Part shown: positions 1 to 12,100 of the stretch, piece after piece
How positions within the stretch are numbered: the stretch's first letter is position 1
Layout: each line of letters starts with the position of its first letter
Source of the DNA: Spirometra erinaceieuropaei
Taxonomy: Eukaryota; Platyhelminthes; Cestoda; Diphyllobothriidea; Diphyllobothriidae
Assembly: GCA_902702965.1 (NCBI GenBank)
Contig: CACRXP010000009.1
Location: 2,891,395-2,955,394 of the forward strand
DNA length: 64,000 nucleotides
Reading direction: 5' to 3'
The notes under the pieces: generated by a model
Database searches by the model: none
What the model was told of the DNA's origin: nothing
The model's input: only the letters and a program-made list of their open reading frames with translations
Position numbers and translations under genes: made by a program

Positions 1-900
1 TAAACAGCTCTGCTCTTTTTCTTTATTTTCTTTCACTTATGTCGCCTTTAAACCAACACTTCTTCACACCTGTTAGAATGATCTTAAGGAAACTGATATT
101 CAGCTCTAAATGGACTATCTGAAATGTTGTTATGCAGGACAAAATCAAAAGTTAGTTTTCTTAGGGGCGTTGATATACTGCTCCGAGCTTCAGACCAAAC
201 TCTTCTGACAGCTATGACTAAGCGTGTTTCCCTCAGTGCCTGATAGTCACTTGCTACGGCAGGGATTGCAGCAAACTGTTGCCATATTCCAGACTTCTCT
301 GAAATAGTTGTTTAGAGGCATTTTCGACCGAAAATTGCGACTTAAATGGGAGTCAAGTGCTAACAAATCTGACAAAAAGCTAATTAAATAGCATAAAATT
401 TCGAATTTTGACCGAAGACTGCGCAGTCACATCTGATGACCTCAGTCGGGAAAAGGTACGGCCTAAGTGGCTCAGAGACTCCCATGATTTTCCGTTTCAT
501 TTAATATTGTCGTATTTCCCCAGCAAAGTGAAGAAATGGCTACTACCTATGGTCATGTTCTTGCAAACCGAAGGACGACGTTTGGTCAGGCACTTGACGG
601 AAGCTGCCCCTTCCCGCCGGTGGAAGATGAGAAAGTTACTCCTAGACTGAGAGCATGTTTTGAAAGCTGGACTAGAGGCTCTGCATTGCAGAAATTGTCT
701 CCTGGGGCTTTGGGTAGTAGCGCAATTCCTGACGCTCTACCAGGTGAACGACGGTTCTTGCGCCGCCGCTTTCGATCAGGGATGTTCAAACTTACAACAG
801 AATTTTCGTGCATTCATTTATCGGAATACCGTAGGGGTCAGCGGCCCTATTTTTGTCTAAAGTTCTGATCTAGAGGTCATGATCGGCCATATGGTAGTGG
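1..900. other. Unassigned, probably intronic or intergenic
   Basis: No coding or repeat signal I trust. A short open stretch at 417-454 ends at a GTACGG donor-like site, but it has no recognisable domain. Confidence 0.4.
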
Positions 901-914
901 AAAAGAGGGAAAAA

Positions 915-976
915 TGATTTTTGTCCGCCCGGTGCTACGGATTTCCTCTGAATCCCGTCATCAGAGACAGCAATAG
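915..976 (-). ncRNA. Degenerate hammerhead-like motif of a PLE end
   Basis: On the minus strand GTCTCTGATGA is followed by a CGGGATT/AATCCG hairpin, as in the 8.8-kb and 37.2-kb copies. The GAAAC-GTC segment has decayed. It is a relic of a PLE terminal region. Confidence 0.45.
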
Positions 977-1094
977 GTAGTAATGGTAGACACATGATGA
1001 GTACAGCATTTGAGTCGATGCTGTTGCCAGGCTCTCAAATACCTACGAGAACTGTCAGCCTCGCACGCATTCATCGCATGCGCTCTTATCTGTT

Positions 1095-1580
1095 GAGGTA
1101 ACGGTTTGAACGCGATTTCACCCCTGACAGTTCGACCGTCGTTGCCGACTATGTTCACCGTGTGCTCCACAACAAGGTGAGAGCAGGGACGGTGACTTGT
1201 GCGTGACTCAATTTATAGTGAATGTAGGCTTGCACAGCATCTACCGCACTCCCTCCTCCCCCACTTGGACTCAGTGTCGAGACAGAGTCAAAAAGACCGG
1301 AGGCGGAGGGGGGGGGGCGCAGGTGGATAGCACGGTCGAGCCCGCACCTTGGCGCTCAACTCCACACCAGCCCCTGGTCCACACAGAAAATGACCAGGTT
1401 CCTAACCAAAAAACAACCATGGGGGGCGGCAGAGGTCCCAGTGTGTGCGACGTCTGTTGACATCCGGGCCTCCACCGCACCCCGAAATGTTGACATTTGT
1501 TATAATGCACGAATCCGATAACTCCTCGAGAATCCGAAATGACCCCCTTTTTGGTTCAGCGCATCTACCACGTGGCCCGC
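1095..1580. repeat. GC-rich interspersed repeat (family G)
   Basis: Shares blocks with 27255-27500, 34130-34400, 35095-35516 and 50095-50556: a GTTCGACCGTCGTT start, GCAGCATCTACCGC, GACAGAGTCAAxAAGACCGG, a G-run, and GCATCTACCACGTG at the far end. No intact reading frame. The repeat type is unknown; it could be an untranslated part of a retroposon. Confidence 0.7.
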
Positions 1581-1615
1581 TTGGGTGGTACGATTTCATC
1601 ACCAACGCGTTACTA

Positions 1616-2609
1616 CAGTAGGTGGGCTTACTCATGAAATGTTAACCGAAATTGCAAAATGCGTTGTCGGTTCGAAAAGATTAACTAAGTAGGGTTGTAA
1701 AACTAGTCAAGCTGCAACATAATTCTACGGTATTTCGTCACCTCAGAATGCTGGCTTTCGAATGAACTTCCTTCCTGCTACGTGCAAAAACTACACTCTG
1801 TGTAAAAAATGACCACTTACTTAGCATGGATTTTTCTCATTGATTTTCGATGCCCCTAAAAGTCCGATTATATTTCAGGGAAAACATGAAGAAAAATATT
1901 AATTCTTTTGATCATACAATCGAAAATTACCTCTTCTCCCAATGTTATACTTGAAGAAAAGGTATAATACGGTTTTTAAAAACTTTTCCAAACCCGAATA
2001 ACTTTGAACCCGCTCTACCGTTACTTGGATTCAGGGTTTTCAAACTACAGACCGTATATTTTCCGCGTACAAAAATCCACGCACTTCCCTACGGTACTAA
2101 AGTGTGACCATATAGGGTTCAGAAAATTAATTAGTAGATTTGATGCATATTGTTAACTTCACAAGCCACATTGGTAAATGCAGAGATATGACGATTTATG
2201 AACGGTCATTTCACGGTATTTAAAAGTCGCACAATTAGAAACATTTTTAAACCCGAAATATTTTTATCCTTCGAGAATATAAAATTAAAAGAAGATGTAG
2301 TTATCTACCGAATGAGAAAAAGCTTGCATGTTTTTATGCATTTTTCCATGAAATATAGCTGGACTTTTAGAAACATCGAAAATCAATGAGAAAAATTCAT
2401 TCTAATTAAGTAGTCATTTTTTACAGTGTGTAGTTTTTACATGCAGTCGGAAGGAAGTTTATTCGAAAGCCGACATCCTGAGGTAATCAAATTATTGTAG
2501 AATGACGCTGCAAGATGATCTATTTTACAACCTTACTTAATTAATCTTTTCGAAACGCAAACGCATTTCAGAATTTCGGTCGACATTTCATGAGTTAGCC
2601 CACCTACTG
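1616..2609. mobile_element. TA-flanked long-TIR element (family B)
   Basis: TA|CAGTAGGTGGGCTTACTCAT at the left and GAGTTAGCCCACCTACTG|TA at the right: 994 bp with CAGT termini and a TA duplication. The arms are long imperfect inverted repeats, and the interior is AT-rich and non-coding. Close relative of 46747-47737. Confidence 0.85.
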
Positions 2610-2955
2610 TAGCTGCCGTGAGAGTCCTTCGTTCATGATGCCTGACCAGCGCGGCCAGCGTTCGCCCGTACGCCTTCGGGCGTGACTAATTGCACTACCT
2701 TGGCAAATTTCTCATGGAGTAGTCGAATCGCCATCATCTAAACTGCCGCCCGTGACTTTCCTTTTCTCGTATACTAGTAACACCCGTAAAAGAAATCCCA
2801 CGCGACGTTTAAAATTCTCTATGGCAACAGCTTGACTGTAAGTAGATGGTTCAGGCGGGAACTCGTCTGTCTCATTCACCAGGTTCTGACTTCTAATCAG
2901 GAGTACGAGGCTGTATGGTTGACTTGTAGTCCAAAAAGATCCACTCTCTTTTCAG

Positions 2956-3131
2956 AACCAAACAAAGTGCAGATACTGGATGACAGGCATCGCAAGGACG
3001 ATAAAGTGGTCGGACTCTTCTTTGGCGCCTCAACCGCTGCATTAATTCCCTTCGAATACACCGTCGAAGCTGACGTCTCTCTTCACCTGAATATGACCCC
3101 ATTGTCAGCAAATGGCGAAGTCTTTGTTCTC
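2956..3131 (+). CDS. Exon: start of first LG domain (runs into gap)
   Basis: Acceptor CTCTCTTTTCAG precedes 2956 and the exon enters in phase 1. After a charged stretch (DDRHRKDDK) it encodes IPFEYTVEADVSLHLN and SANGEVFVL, the first strands of an LG domain (hydrophobic start, then the 'xNGxxxL' turn). It is cut by the N run at 3132, so its donor is unseen. An alternative acceptor CTAATCAG at about 2900 cannot be excluded. Confidence 0.65.
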
Positions 3132-6100
3132 NNNNNNNNNNNNNNNNNNNNNNNNNNNNNNNNNNNNNNNNNNNNNNNNNNNNNNNNNNNNNNNNNNNNN
3201 NNNNNNNNNNNNNNNNNNNNNNNNNNNNNNNNNNNNNNNNNNNNNNNNNNNNNNNNNNNNNNNNNNNNNNNNNNNNNNNNNNNNNNNNNNNNNNNNNNNN
3301 NNNNNNNNNNNNNNNNNNNNNNNNNNNNNNNNNNNNNNNNNNNNNNNNNNNNNNNNNNNNNNNNNNNNNNNNNNNNNNNNNNNNNNNNNNNNNNNNNNNN
3401 NNNNNNNNNNNNNNNNNNNNNNNNNNNNNNNNNNNNNNNNNNNNNNNNNNNNNNNNNNNNNNNNNNNNNNNNNNNNNNNNNNNNNNNNNNNNNNNNNNNN
3501 NNNNNNNNNNNNNNNNNNNNNNNNNNNNNNNNNNNNNNNNNNNNNNNNNNNNNNNNNNNNNNNNNNNNNNNNNNNNNNNNNNNNNNNNNNNNNNNNNNNN
3601 NNNNNNNNNNNNNNNNNNNNNNNNNNNNNNNNNNNNNNNNNNNNNNNNNNNNNNNNNNNNNNNNNNNNNNNNNNNNNNNNNNNNNNNNNNNNNNNNNNNN
3701 NNNNNNNNNNNNNNNNNNNNNNNNNNNNNNNNNNNNNNNNNNNNNNNNNNNNNNNNNNNNNNNNNNNNNNNNNNNNNNNNNNNNNNNNNNNNNNNNNNNN
3801 NNNNNNNNNNNNNNNNNNNNNNNNNNNNNNNNNNNNNNNNNNNNNNNNNNNNNNNNNNNNNNNNNNNNNNNNNNNNNNNNNNNNNNNNNNNNNNNNNNNN
3901 NNNNNNNNNNNNNNNNNNNNNNNNNNNNNNNNNNNNNNNNNNNNNNNNNNNNNNNNNNNNNNNNNNNNNNNNNNNNNNCCGGAAAGATATCTTTCATTGG
4001 CTTCCTTCGAGGTCGTTAGTGAGTGAGTAGCTTTGACATCAATTTGATTGTTATTAAAAGCAGTCAGCGGTCGTCACACAGCTATGCTCGGGTTTGTACA
4101 CATTTTACCTTCTCGGCGAGTTTGTCCGCCTTTCAAAGCGAAATCTGACTTTTGTACATGCAGTGACCAGCATCCCAGCTGCGGTTTCTCCGGTTGCCTG
4201 ACAGGCATTGGCGCAAAGTTCACTACTCCCGAGGGTCTGGAGAGGTATGTGGACCTTCTGGCTACAGGAGAAGGCAGGAATCTGCGGTGGATACGGTCGC
4301 CGGAGGGTGCAACCCGTTGCGAAACCGGTGTGCTTCGAATGCCAGCGTGGAGTGATCAGTACGGCGTGGGTGGCGGTCTTACGAGCAGTGCAACACCTCC
4401 GCCCGATGAAGCAGCAGAAAGAGACGTGTGCAAGTCGGACAATCCCTGCCTGCATGGAGGACTCTGCCAGTCAAAGGCTGGCGCATTTGTGGGGTGCACC
4501 TGTTCCCCCGGTTGGCAAGGCAAACACTGTGAGAAGGGTAAGTTCGTGAGAAGGAAGCTGGCTGTATGATTGCAGACCTACAGTGCGTGACCGATCTCAT
4601 GAAATGTTGGCCGAAATTCTATAATGCGTTCTCGATTAGGAAGGATTACTTAGGTGGGGTTGCAAGATTGATTAGCATGCGGCGTCATACTATAGCATTT
4701 CGGACTCACCAAGATGTCGACGTTTGGATGCACTCCTTTTTGACCTCCTGCAGAAACCACACTCGTTAAAAAATAACTACTTATGTAGCATGCATTTTTC
4801 CTATTGATTTTCGATTGTCTTCTAAATTCAAGTATATTTTAGAGTTGCGAAAAGTCCTATAGCAGTAATCAGAAGACAAGGTGGTTAGCATAAGTAGTTT
4901 TCGATAAATTCTCGTCGGGCCAGAACAGTTATATGGGAACGGGGTAGAAGTAAAACATGTCAGCGATAAGAGAAATCGATAAAAGTTCTCCTTAAAACAC
5001 AGGCGGAGTGTGGGAATGTGGGGGAGGGGGAGGGGCAGTGTCAGAGGCGGGGTGAGGGCGAAAGGGCGCGGAGAGTTGCAGCGTTAGTCGACCTTCGACC
5101 ACTGCAGGCGCGGAGCCTGAACGTAATTCTTCTGTGCGCATAAGATTGACTTTCGTAACCTAATGGCGGCCGCTTCCGCTGTCGCTAACAGGCGCTGGCC
5201 TAGTAGCTTAGGGTAGCTCGATGGGACCTTATAAATCACACGGAAAGCTTCGTTGGGGTCCACACGATGTCCGGTGTCTGGTCCGATCTGAAGAAGGTGT
5301 ATATTCAGGTTTCAAAAACGTTTCCCTAATTCTCGAATAATTTTGAGCCTTATCTGCCATTGCGTTAGCGTTTAGCGACTCAAATCTACAAGGTGCATGC
5401 TTTCCGCGTAAGGAAAATAACATATTCCTCTATGACTTCAAGAAGGTGCCATATAGAGTTCATAAATCCTCGCAATGCATGCGGACTACGTTGTACGTTT
5501 TACGAGGAGCGTTGGTAAACGGACATGTGCGGTCCTGTATGCATGGAAACCGCGCGATCTTAAAAATCTCATAATAAGAAACTTTTTGAAACCTAAATAT
5601 ACACTTTCTTCGGATGCGAACTATGAAGAAAATGTGATTTTCTACCAAATAAGTAAAAGAAGGCATATTTTATGCATGTTTTCCGTGAAATATATTTGAA
5701 TTTAGATGACCATCGAAAATCAATAAGAAAATGCATGCTAATTAAGTAGTCATTTTTACCGAGTGTGGTTTATGCAGGAGGTTAAAAAGGAGCGCATCCA
5801 AAAGTCGACATCTTGGTGAGTCCAAAGTGCTATAGTATGACGTCGCATGCTAACCAATCTTGCAACCCCACCTAAGTAATCCTTCCTAATCGAGAACGCA
5901 TCCTGGAATTTCGGTTAACATTTCGTGTGATCGGTCACGCACTGTGTGCGTAAATGGGTTCACGATAGAAGCGAAAAATGCCGACGGCTGGCAGGGGTGC
6001 TATCGACAATCTATGCAACCTGCCTTGGCATATGCAGCTTGATTTGGCTTCCATTACGTCTGTTTTAGTCAATCTTTGTGATAAGGAGGCGTCCCGCAAA

Positions 6101-9100
6101 TGTCCGGTATACAGTCAGCGACCGATCTCATGAAACGTTAGCCGAAATTCTGGAATGAGTTCTCGATTAGGAAGGATTACTTATGTGGGGTTATAAGGTT
6201 AATTAGCATGCAGCATAATACTATAGCATTTTGAACTCACCAAGATGTCGACTTTTGGATGCACTCCTTTTTGACCTCCTGAAGAAACCACACTCGGTAA
6301 AAATGACTACTTAATTAGCATGCATTTTTCAGATTGATTTTCGATGGTCATCTAAATTCAAATATATTTCATGGAAAACATGCACAAAATATGCCTTCTT
6401 TTATTTATTTGGTAGAAAATCACATTGTCTTCATATTTCGCATCCGAAGAAAGTGTATATTTAAGATTCAAAAACGTTTCCCTAGTTCCCGAATAATTTT
6501 GAGTCTGATCTGCCATTGCGTTAGCTTTCAGCGACTCCAGTCTACAAGGTGCATACTTTCCACTTAAGGAAAATCATATATTCCTCTAGGCTTTTAAGAA
6601 GATACCAAATAGAGTTCATGAAATCTTGCAATGGATCCAAGTTGTTCTGAGGAGCATTAGTAAACAGACATGTGCGGTCTTGCATGCATGGACATCGCAC
6701 GGTCTTAAAAACCTCATAATCAGAAACTTTTTTGAAACCTAACTATACACTCTCTTTGGGCATAAAATATTAAGACAATGCAATTTTCTACCAAATAATT
6801 AAAAGAAAGCACATGTTGTGCACGTTTTCCATTAAATATATTTGAATTTAGAAGATCATCGAAAATCAGTAGGAAGAATGCATGCCACATAAGTAGTTAT
6901 TTTTTTGCCGAATGTGCTGTCTACAGGAGATTGAAAAGCGGTGCATTCAACAGCTGACCTCCTGCCAAGTCTGAAATATGGTAGAATTATGCCGCAAGAT
7001 AGTCAGTACAACAACCCCTTCCTAATCGAGAACTCATTCCTGGATTTCGGCTAACATCTCATGAGATCGGTCACGCACTGAATGCGTAAATGGGTTCACG
7101 ATAGAAGCGAAAGACGCCGACAGCTGTGAGGGGTACTATCGACTATCTATGCAACCTGCCTTGGCATATGCAGCCACTACGCTTGATTTGGCTTCCGTTA
7201 CGTCTGCTTTAGTCAGTCTTTGCAATAAGGAGGCGTTACGCAAATGTTCAGTATACAGTCAGCGATCGATCTCATGAAATGTTGGCCGAAATTCTTAAAT
7301 ACGTTTTCTAAATTGGGGTCATACTTCTGATTATCTTGCGACATAAGCCCGTGAGATTGTAGGCACGCCGTGATGTTGATGTTTGAATGGACTTCTTTTC
7401 TGCCGCTTGCGGAGCCGTACTCGGTAAAAAGTGGCTGCCTACGTAGCACGCATCTTTTTTACTGATTTTCGGTGCTCCTTTAAATTCTAGTATATTTTTT
7501 AGAAAACACGCATCAACATCTTATTTCTTGCATTAATTTGGTGACAAATCATGTCTTCTTTAAAGTTAATACTTAAAAAAGGGTATATTTCGGTTTTGAA
7601 AAGTTTATAATGATGAGATTTTTTAAGACCGCACAATGCCCACTCAAATAACATCGTATCAGTAGGTGCAGTATTGCTTCTCCTTAGTCATACAACGCAG
7701 TCCATATCCATCGCAACATTTCGCGTGTCTCTTATGACGTTTTCTAAACAGCTAAAGAAAATACATGTTATTCCTTACGTGAATAGCATTCCACCTGTAG
7801 ACTGAAAACCCTAGACGCAAATGTAACAGCAGATCCACTTTAACATTATTTGGGAATCGAATAACTTTTTAAAACCGAAACACACCCTTTTTCAGATTGG
7901 AAAATTAAAGAAGACGTGACTTGCTACCAAATGAGCATAAGGAATAATATTTTCGTCCATGTTTTGCATAAAATCTACTTAAGTTGAAAGGAACATCGAA
8001 AACCAATAGAAAACATGTATGCAACCTAAGCAGTCATCTGTTGCCAAGTATGGTTTTTGCAAGCGGCCGAAAAAGTGCATTCGAAGGTCAACATTCAGAC
8101 GTGTCTTCAATCTCACGGGATGACGCTGCAAGATAATCGGCATTACAGCCCCACCTAAGAACTCCTTCTTAATCAAAAACGTATTTCAGGGTTACGGTCA
8201 ACATTACGTTAGACCGTTCACTGAATGTAGACAAGTACTCAGTTCTCATCCAGCGCTTCCGCTGGTTGCAATCGACGCGCATACATTTACCGCCGGTATA
8301 TTCAGACTCGTGGTTGCATAGCGGTCAGGCGTTAAGTCCGCTTGCTACCAACGGACTCTCGCTGAAGACTACTCCACCATCCATCAGCCGTAAACTTAGC
8401 GATTCTTCTCGGGTGGCCGTGTGAACACCTACCGATGACTCCTCTTTCGGCGAGTAGTGATCGCGTTGGTAGACTGGCCATCAGTTGATGGATATAAATC
8501 AGCAGTCAAAAGTTATGACTGGTCGAAGCCATATTATTTGTTCTCTTCTTCCTTTTACGCTGAGGCTCAGAAGGTAATCAACTGACGGCGCAAATCAAAC
8601 CTCGCAGTCAGCACTATGTGTGTGCAAAGTAGCTGACTGGTTGACTAACTGTCAGGTTCAGTGGCTCCCGTTTGAGTGAAAGCCTGGTTTGTTATGCGGG
8701 TAGTCGGGTTCTGTGTTATACACGTAGTTGGGTTGTTTAGCTTTGCCAATAGAAGCCAAGAGACGAGTGCCAGGAAGCAGTCTTGAAGAAGGAGACACGA
8801 CCGCTGGGACAAGAGCTTTATTAGCCTGACGTTTTGGGTTCCTGTTCGAACCCATCATCAGAGACAAAAAAGCAGATACGGGTGGTTCATACACAAGGGG
8901 CTCCAGTAATTTCAGGGTGCAGTCGCCGTGCTACCGAACACCTATGAATCGCTACGGCTCCCCCCCCCCCTTCATCAGGGATCGTTGCACTTGGTGTGCT
9001 GACTGTTTGATGGCTGACATTGCCATCGTTAATTGCTGCAATTTCATCACGTGCGTTGGATGTTGCTTGACCATCTGACGCACCGACTCTTGTGTTGGGA

Positions 9101-12100
9101 AAAGTGTTCACTTGTGCGCTTCCCGCGTGGCTAATTACTCCGCCTAGGCGAAGTCTCAGCACCGAGTATAGAAGGGAAGGGTCATTGCACTTGTTAATGG
9201 ACTGGCGGCCAGTAAACCATGATTCAAGTAGCTCCCGGCTCACGCGGTTGTCACCTCTTGCGAGAATTTCGGCCTCGTCAAATCTGAATGTGTGGCCAGA
9301 TCTCGTCGAATGAGCCGCAACTTGAGAGCTGGCGTCATTTCTCCGCACCGATACAGCATGTTCGGCCATTCTCGTTCGGAGCTGTCTTCCAGTTTCTCCG
9401 ACGTAGTTGTTTTGTCCGCAACTGTACCAGATCCCATAAACGACTCCAGACGTTTCTTGCCGTGGCAGTGGGTCTTTCGGTTTCATTATCTGACGCCTGA
9501 TGGTTGCCCGCGGCGCCGTCTAGGGCAACTTACCTAACCTCCTAACTTGCCGAATAATTGGGGTTTCCGTACCTTTTCAAAAGCAATTAGCATGCGACTA
9601 GCATGTCCAGCTAACAATTTTCGTTGCTGGTGGCTCTTATGCATTTGCCTCCCAAACTAACCGACATCCCGCCGGTTAAACTGGCGGGTTGTCTGTCCGG
9701 TTTGAGCCTTTACTACGTTCCGAGGGTTAACTGACGAAGTTTCTTGCCAACTGCTGGAAAATATGATGGTGAGACCGCAACTGCGAGGGAGACTCGGTTG
9801 ATGGTCCAGCTACAACGGGACGGGCATGTTCATAACTACATCAGTGGGCATCACTCCCACGACGAGACAACAGGCCCATGAATCAGTGGTACAGCGTTGG
9901 ACTTGAAAACGCCCGAATATCCAAGAACCCAAGTTCGAATCTCAAGCTGTCAAAACGTGGGTTTGGGTATTGTTTTGTATGCAAAACAGAAGCTTAATTG
10001 GAAATAGGACGTGTACTGAGTACGAGAGGCAGCAGAAGCGAGGAGACTTGTGGAAACGGCCGGGTATATGACAAGGGCGACTGTCATAGGCTGATGGGAG
10101 GCCAATCAGCACAAAGAAAGTGTGAACAGGGGTCATGACCTTGGTCGTTCGCTTGTCGCGCGTTTGTTGCATGATGTCTTGACAGCCGGGGCAGGATACG
10201 CTGCAGGTATGACTTGAAAATGACGGTTTATAAACCAAAAGAGATCATTCCAGTCTCGCTTTTCATCGGCGGTATTCTCACCTGCATATATCACTGGTTG
10301 TTATGCGATTGTCTGCGGAGACTCTAGACTGAGGAGATCCTAGGTTTAACGACACGATCAGGTTCCGTAACCCGATCAGTGCACGGCCTTCACACAGCAG
10401 TTATGCGACGGTCGCCGTTTTTATTGCATGATTTAGCCAATAAAATGCTGTTCCTTCACCTTTCTATATGGCGCTCAACATCTCACGGCTTTTACTGTCG
10501 CAATTTCAGAGGTGGCAATAATTCCGGAATTTAACGGGAAGGCATACATTCGGCTGGACGGACCGACAGGTCAGCAGGCCCTGAAGAGACGCCGGATGAC
10601 ACTAGAACTGATCTTTACGAGGAGTTCCAATGAAGGTAAGTCAATCAGCTGTACATAACTTCCATTGGGGCATGCCTGGAGCCCCCATTCAATGCCCACA
10701 AGCATGTGTGCGATGACGTTACCGACAAAAACAAGGGTGACTGGAATGGCCATTTCCGGCTGATTAACCGTCGTTAGCCAGTAATACCCAACCCCGAAGT
10801 GTGGAACACCCTAGGCTATAACTCGCGACCTGTTAGTTAGAAGTTCAACGCCCGATCAAAACCGACAGGAAAACGAGCCCGTGGTTCAGTGGTTAGAGAT
10901 GTTGGACCTCTAACCAACAGGTCGCGGAATCGATCCCCGGGTGTTCCACATTTCAGGGTTGAGTCTGACTGACTGACGACGGCTAATAAGCCAGTCACCC
11001 TTGTCTTTGTCGGTAATGTCATTCCGCCTATAGCACGCTCCTGCGTTCGGGTGCTGGTTGGGCCCGAGAGAGAGCCCGTAAGGCACAACGGGACGAGCTA
11101 TTTCCGTAACACAATCGGTGAGCGCCCTTGTATTATGCGTGTTATGTGCCTATACTACCAACAACCTCGAACAGGGGGAAGCGCCATTTTCGAAGTTCGA
11201 CTTCCAGAATGCGTATTCCAACCCCGAGTAGTTGTTACTGAAGGCAACCTTAATTTGTGCTGGAGACAGAGCTGCTAAGGAATTGGACAGGCTCCTTCCT
11301 GTATCTTTCCTCTGGTGAAGTTCTCTAAAGTTATGGTCTGCAAAATCTTCATTATCACCTATCTAAGTTGCATATTCACAGCGACCGCACACCAAGACTG
11401 TCGACTGATTTAAGGGACTTTGGTTTAAAAAACGGTTAGGGGTCTCTGCCTACTTTACCGGTGGGTTGGTCCGCAGTGAAATATCCAGATTTTGGTCCTC
11501 TTTGTTTACTCGTAAGGGCGGGAGGGTGATCGTTCTTACAGCCTTCCCAGTTCAAAAGCGGTGACATATAGTAATCTGTTTGGGCTGGTTCTTGTCGACA
11601 GATTTACGAAACCGTTGCCGTACTATTAGATGTGCCAACTCATGAAATGTTAACCGAAATCCGGAAATGCGTTGTCGACTCGAAACAGTTACTTAAATAG
11701 GGTTGTAATATTAATTATCGTGCAGCATATTCCCATGGTAGTTCAGTTCTTCAGGATGCAGGCTTTTGAAAGAACTTCGCTTCGGCCGCCTGTATAAATG
11801 ACACTCTGTAAAATACGACTACTTAATTGGTATGATTTTTTCTCATTTTCTCACAGAAAACCGGCATGAAAATATCCATTCTTTTACACATGCGGTCGAA
11901 ACTTAGTCTTCTTCAAATTCAATACTTGAAGGCAGGGTATAATTCGGTTTTACAATTTTTCCGATTCCTGAATAATTTAGAACCCGACTTGCCCTTAAAC
12001 TTGCATTCGGGGTTTCCAAACTACAAGCTGTATATTTTCCGTGTACGGGAAATCAGACGTTATGAAAAGGAATGTATGTGAGTTTCATAAAATGTAGCAG

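Noticed and set aside
417..454. Small exon-like stretch ending at GTACGG
   Set aside because: Too short, weak acceptor, no LG or EGF motif.
2832..4026. Open frames running through the N run
   Set aside because: Length comes from unknown bases; only the flanking LG pieces are supported.
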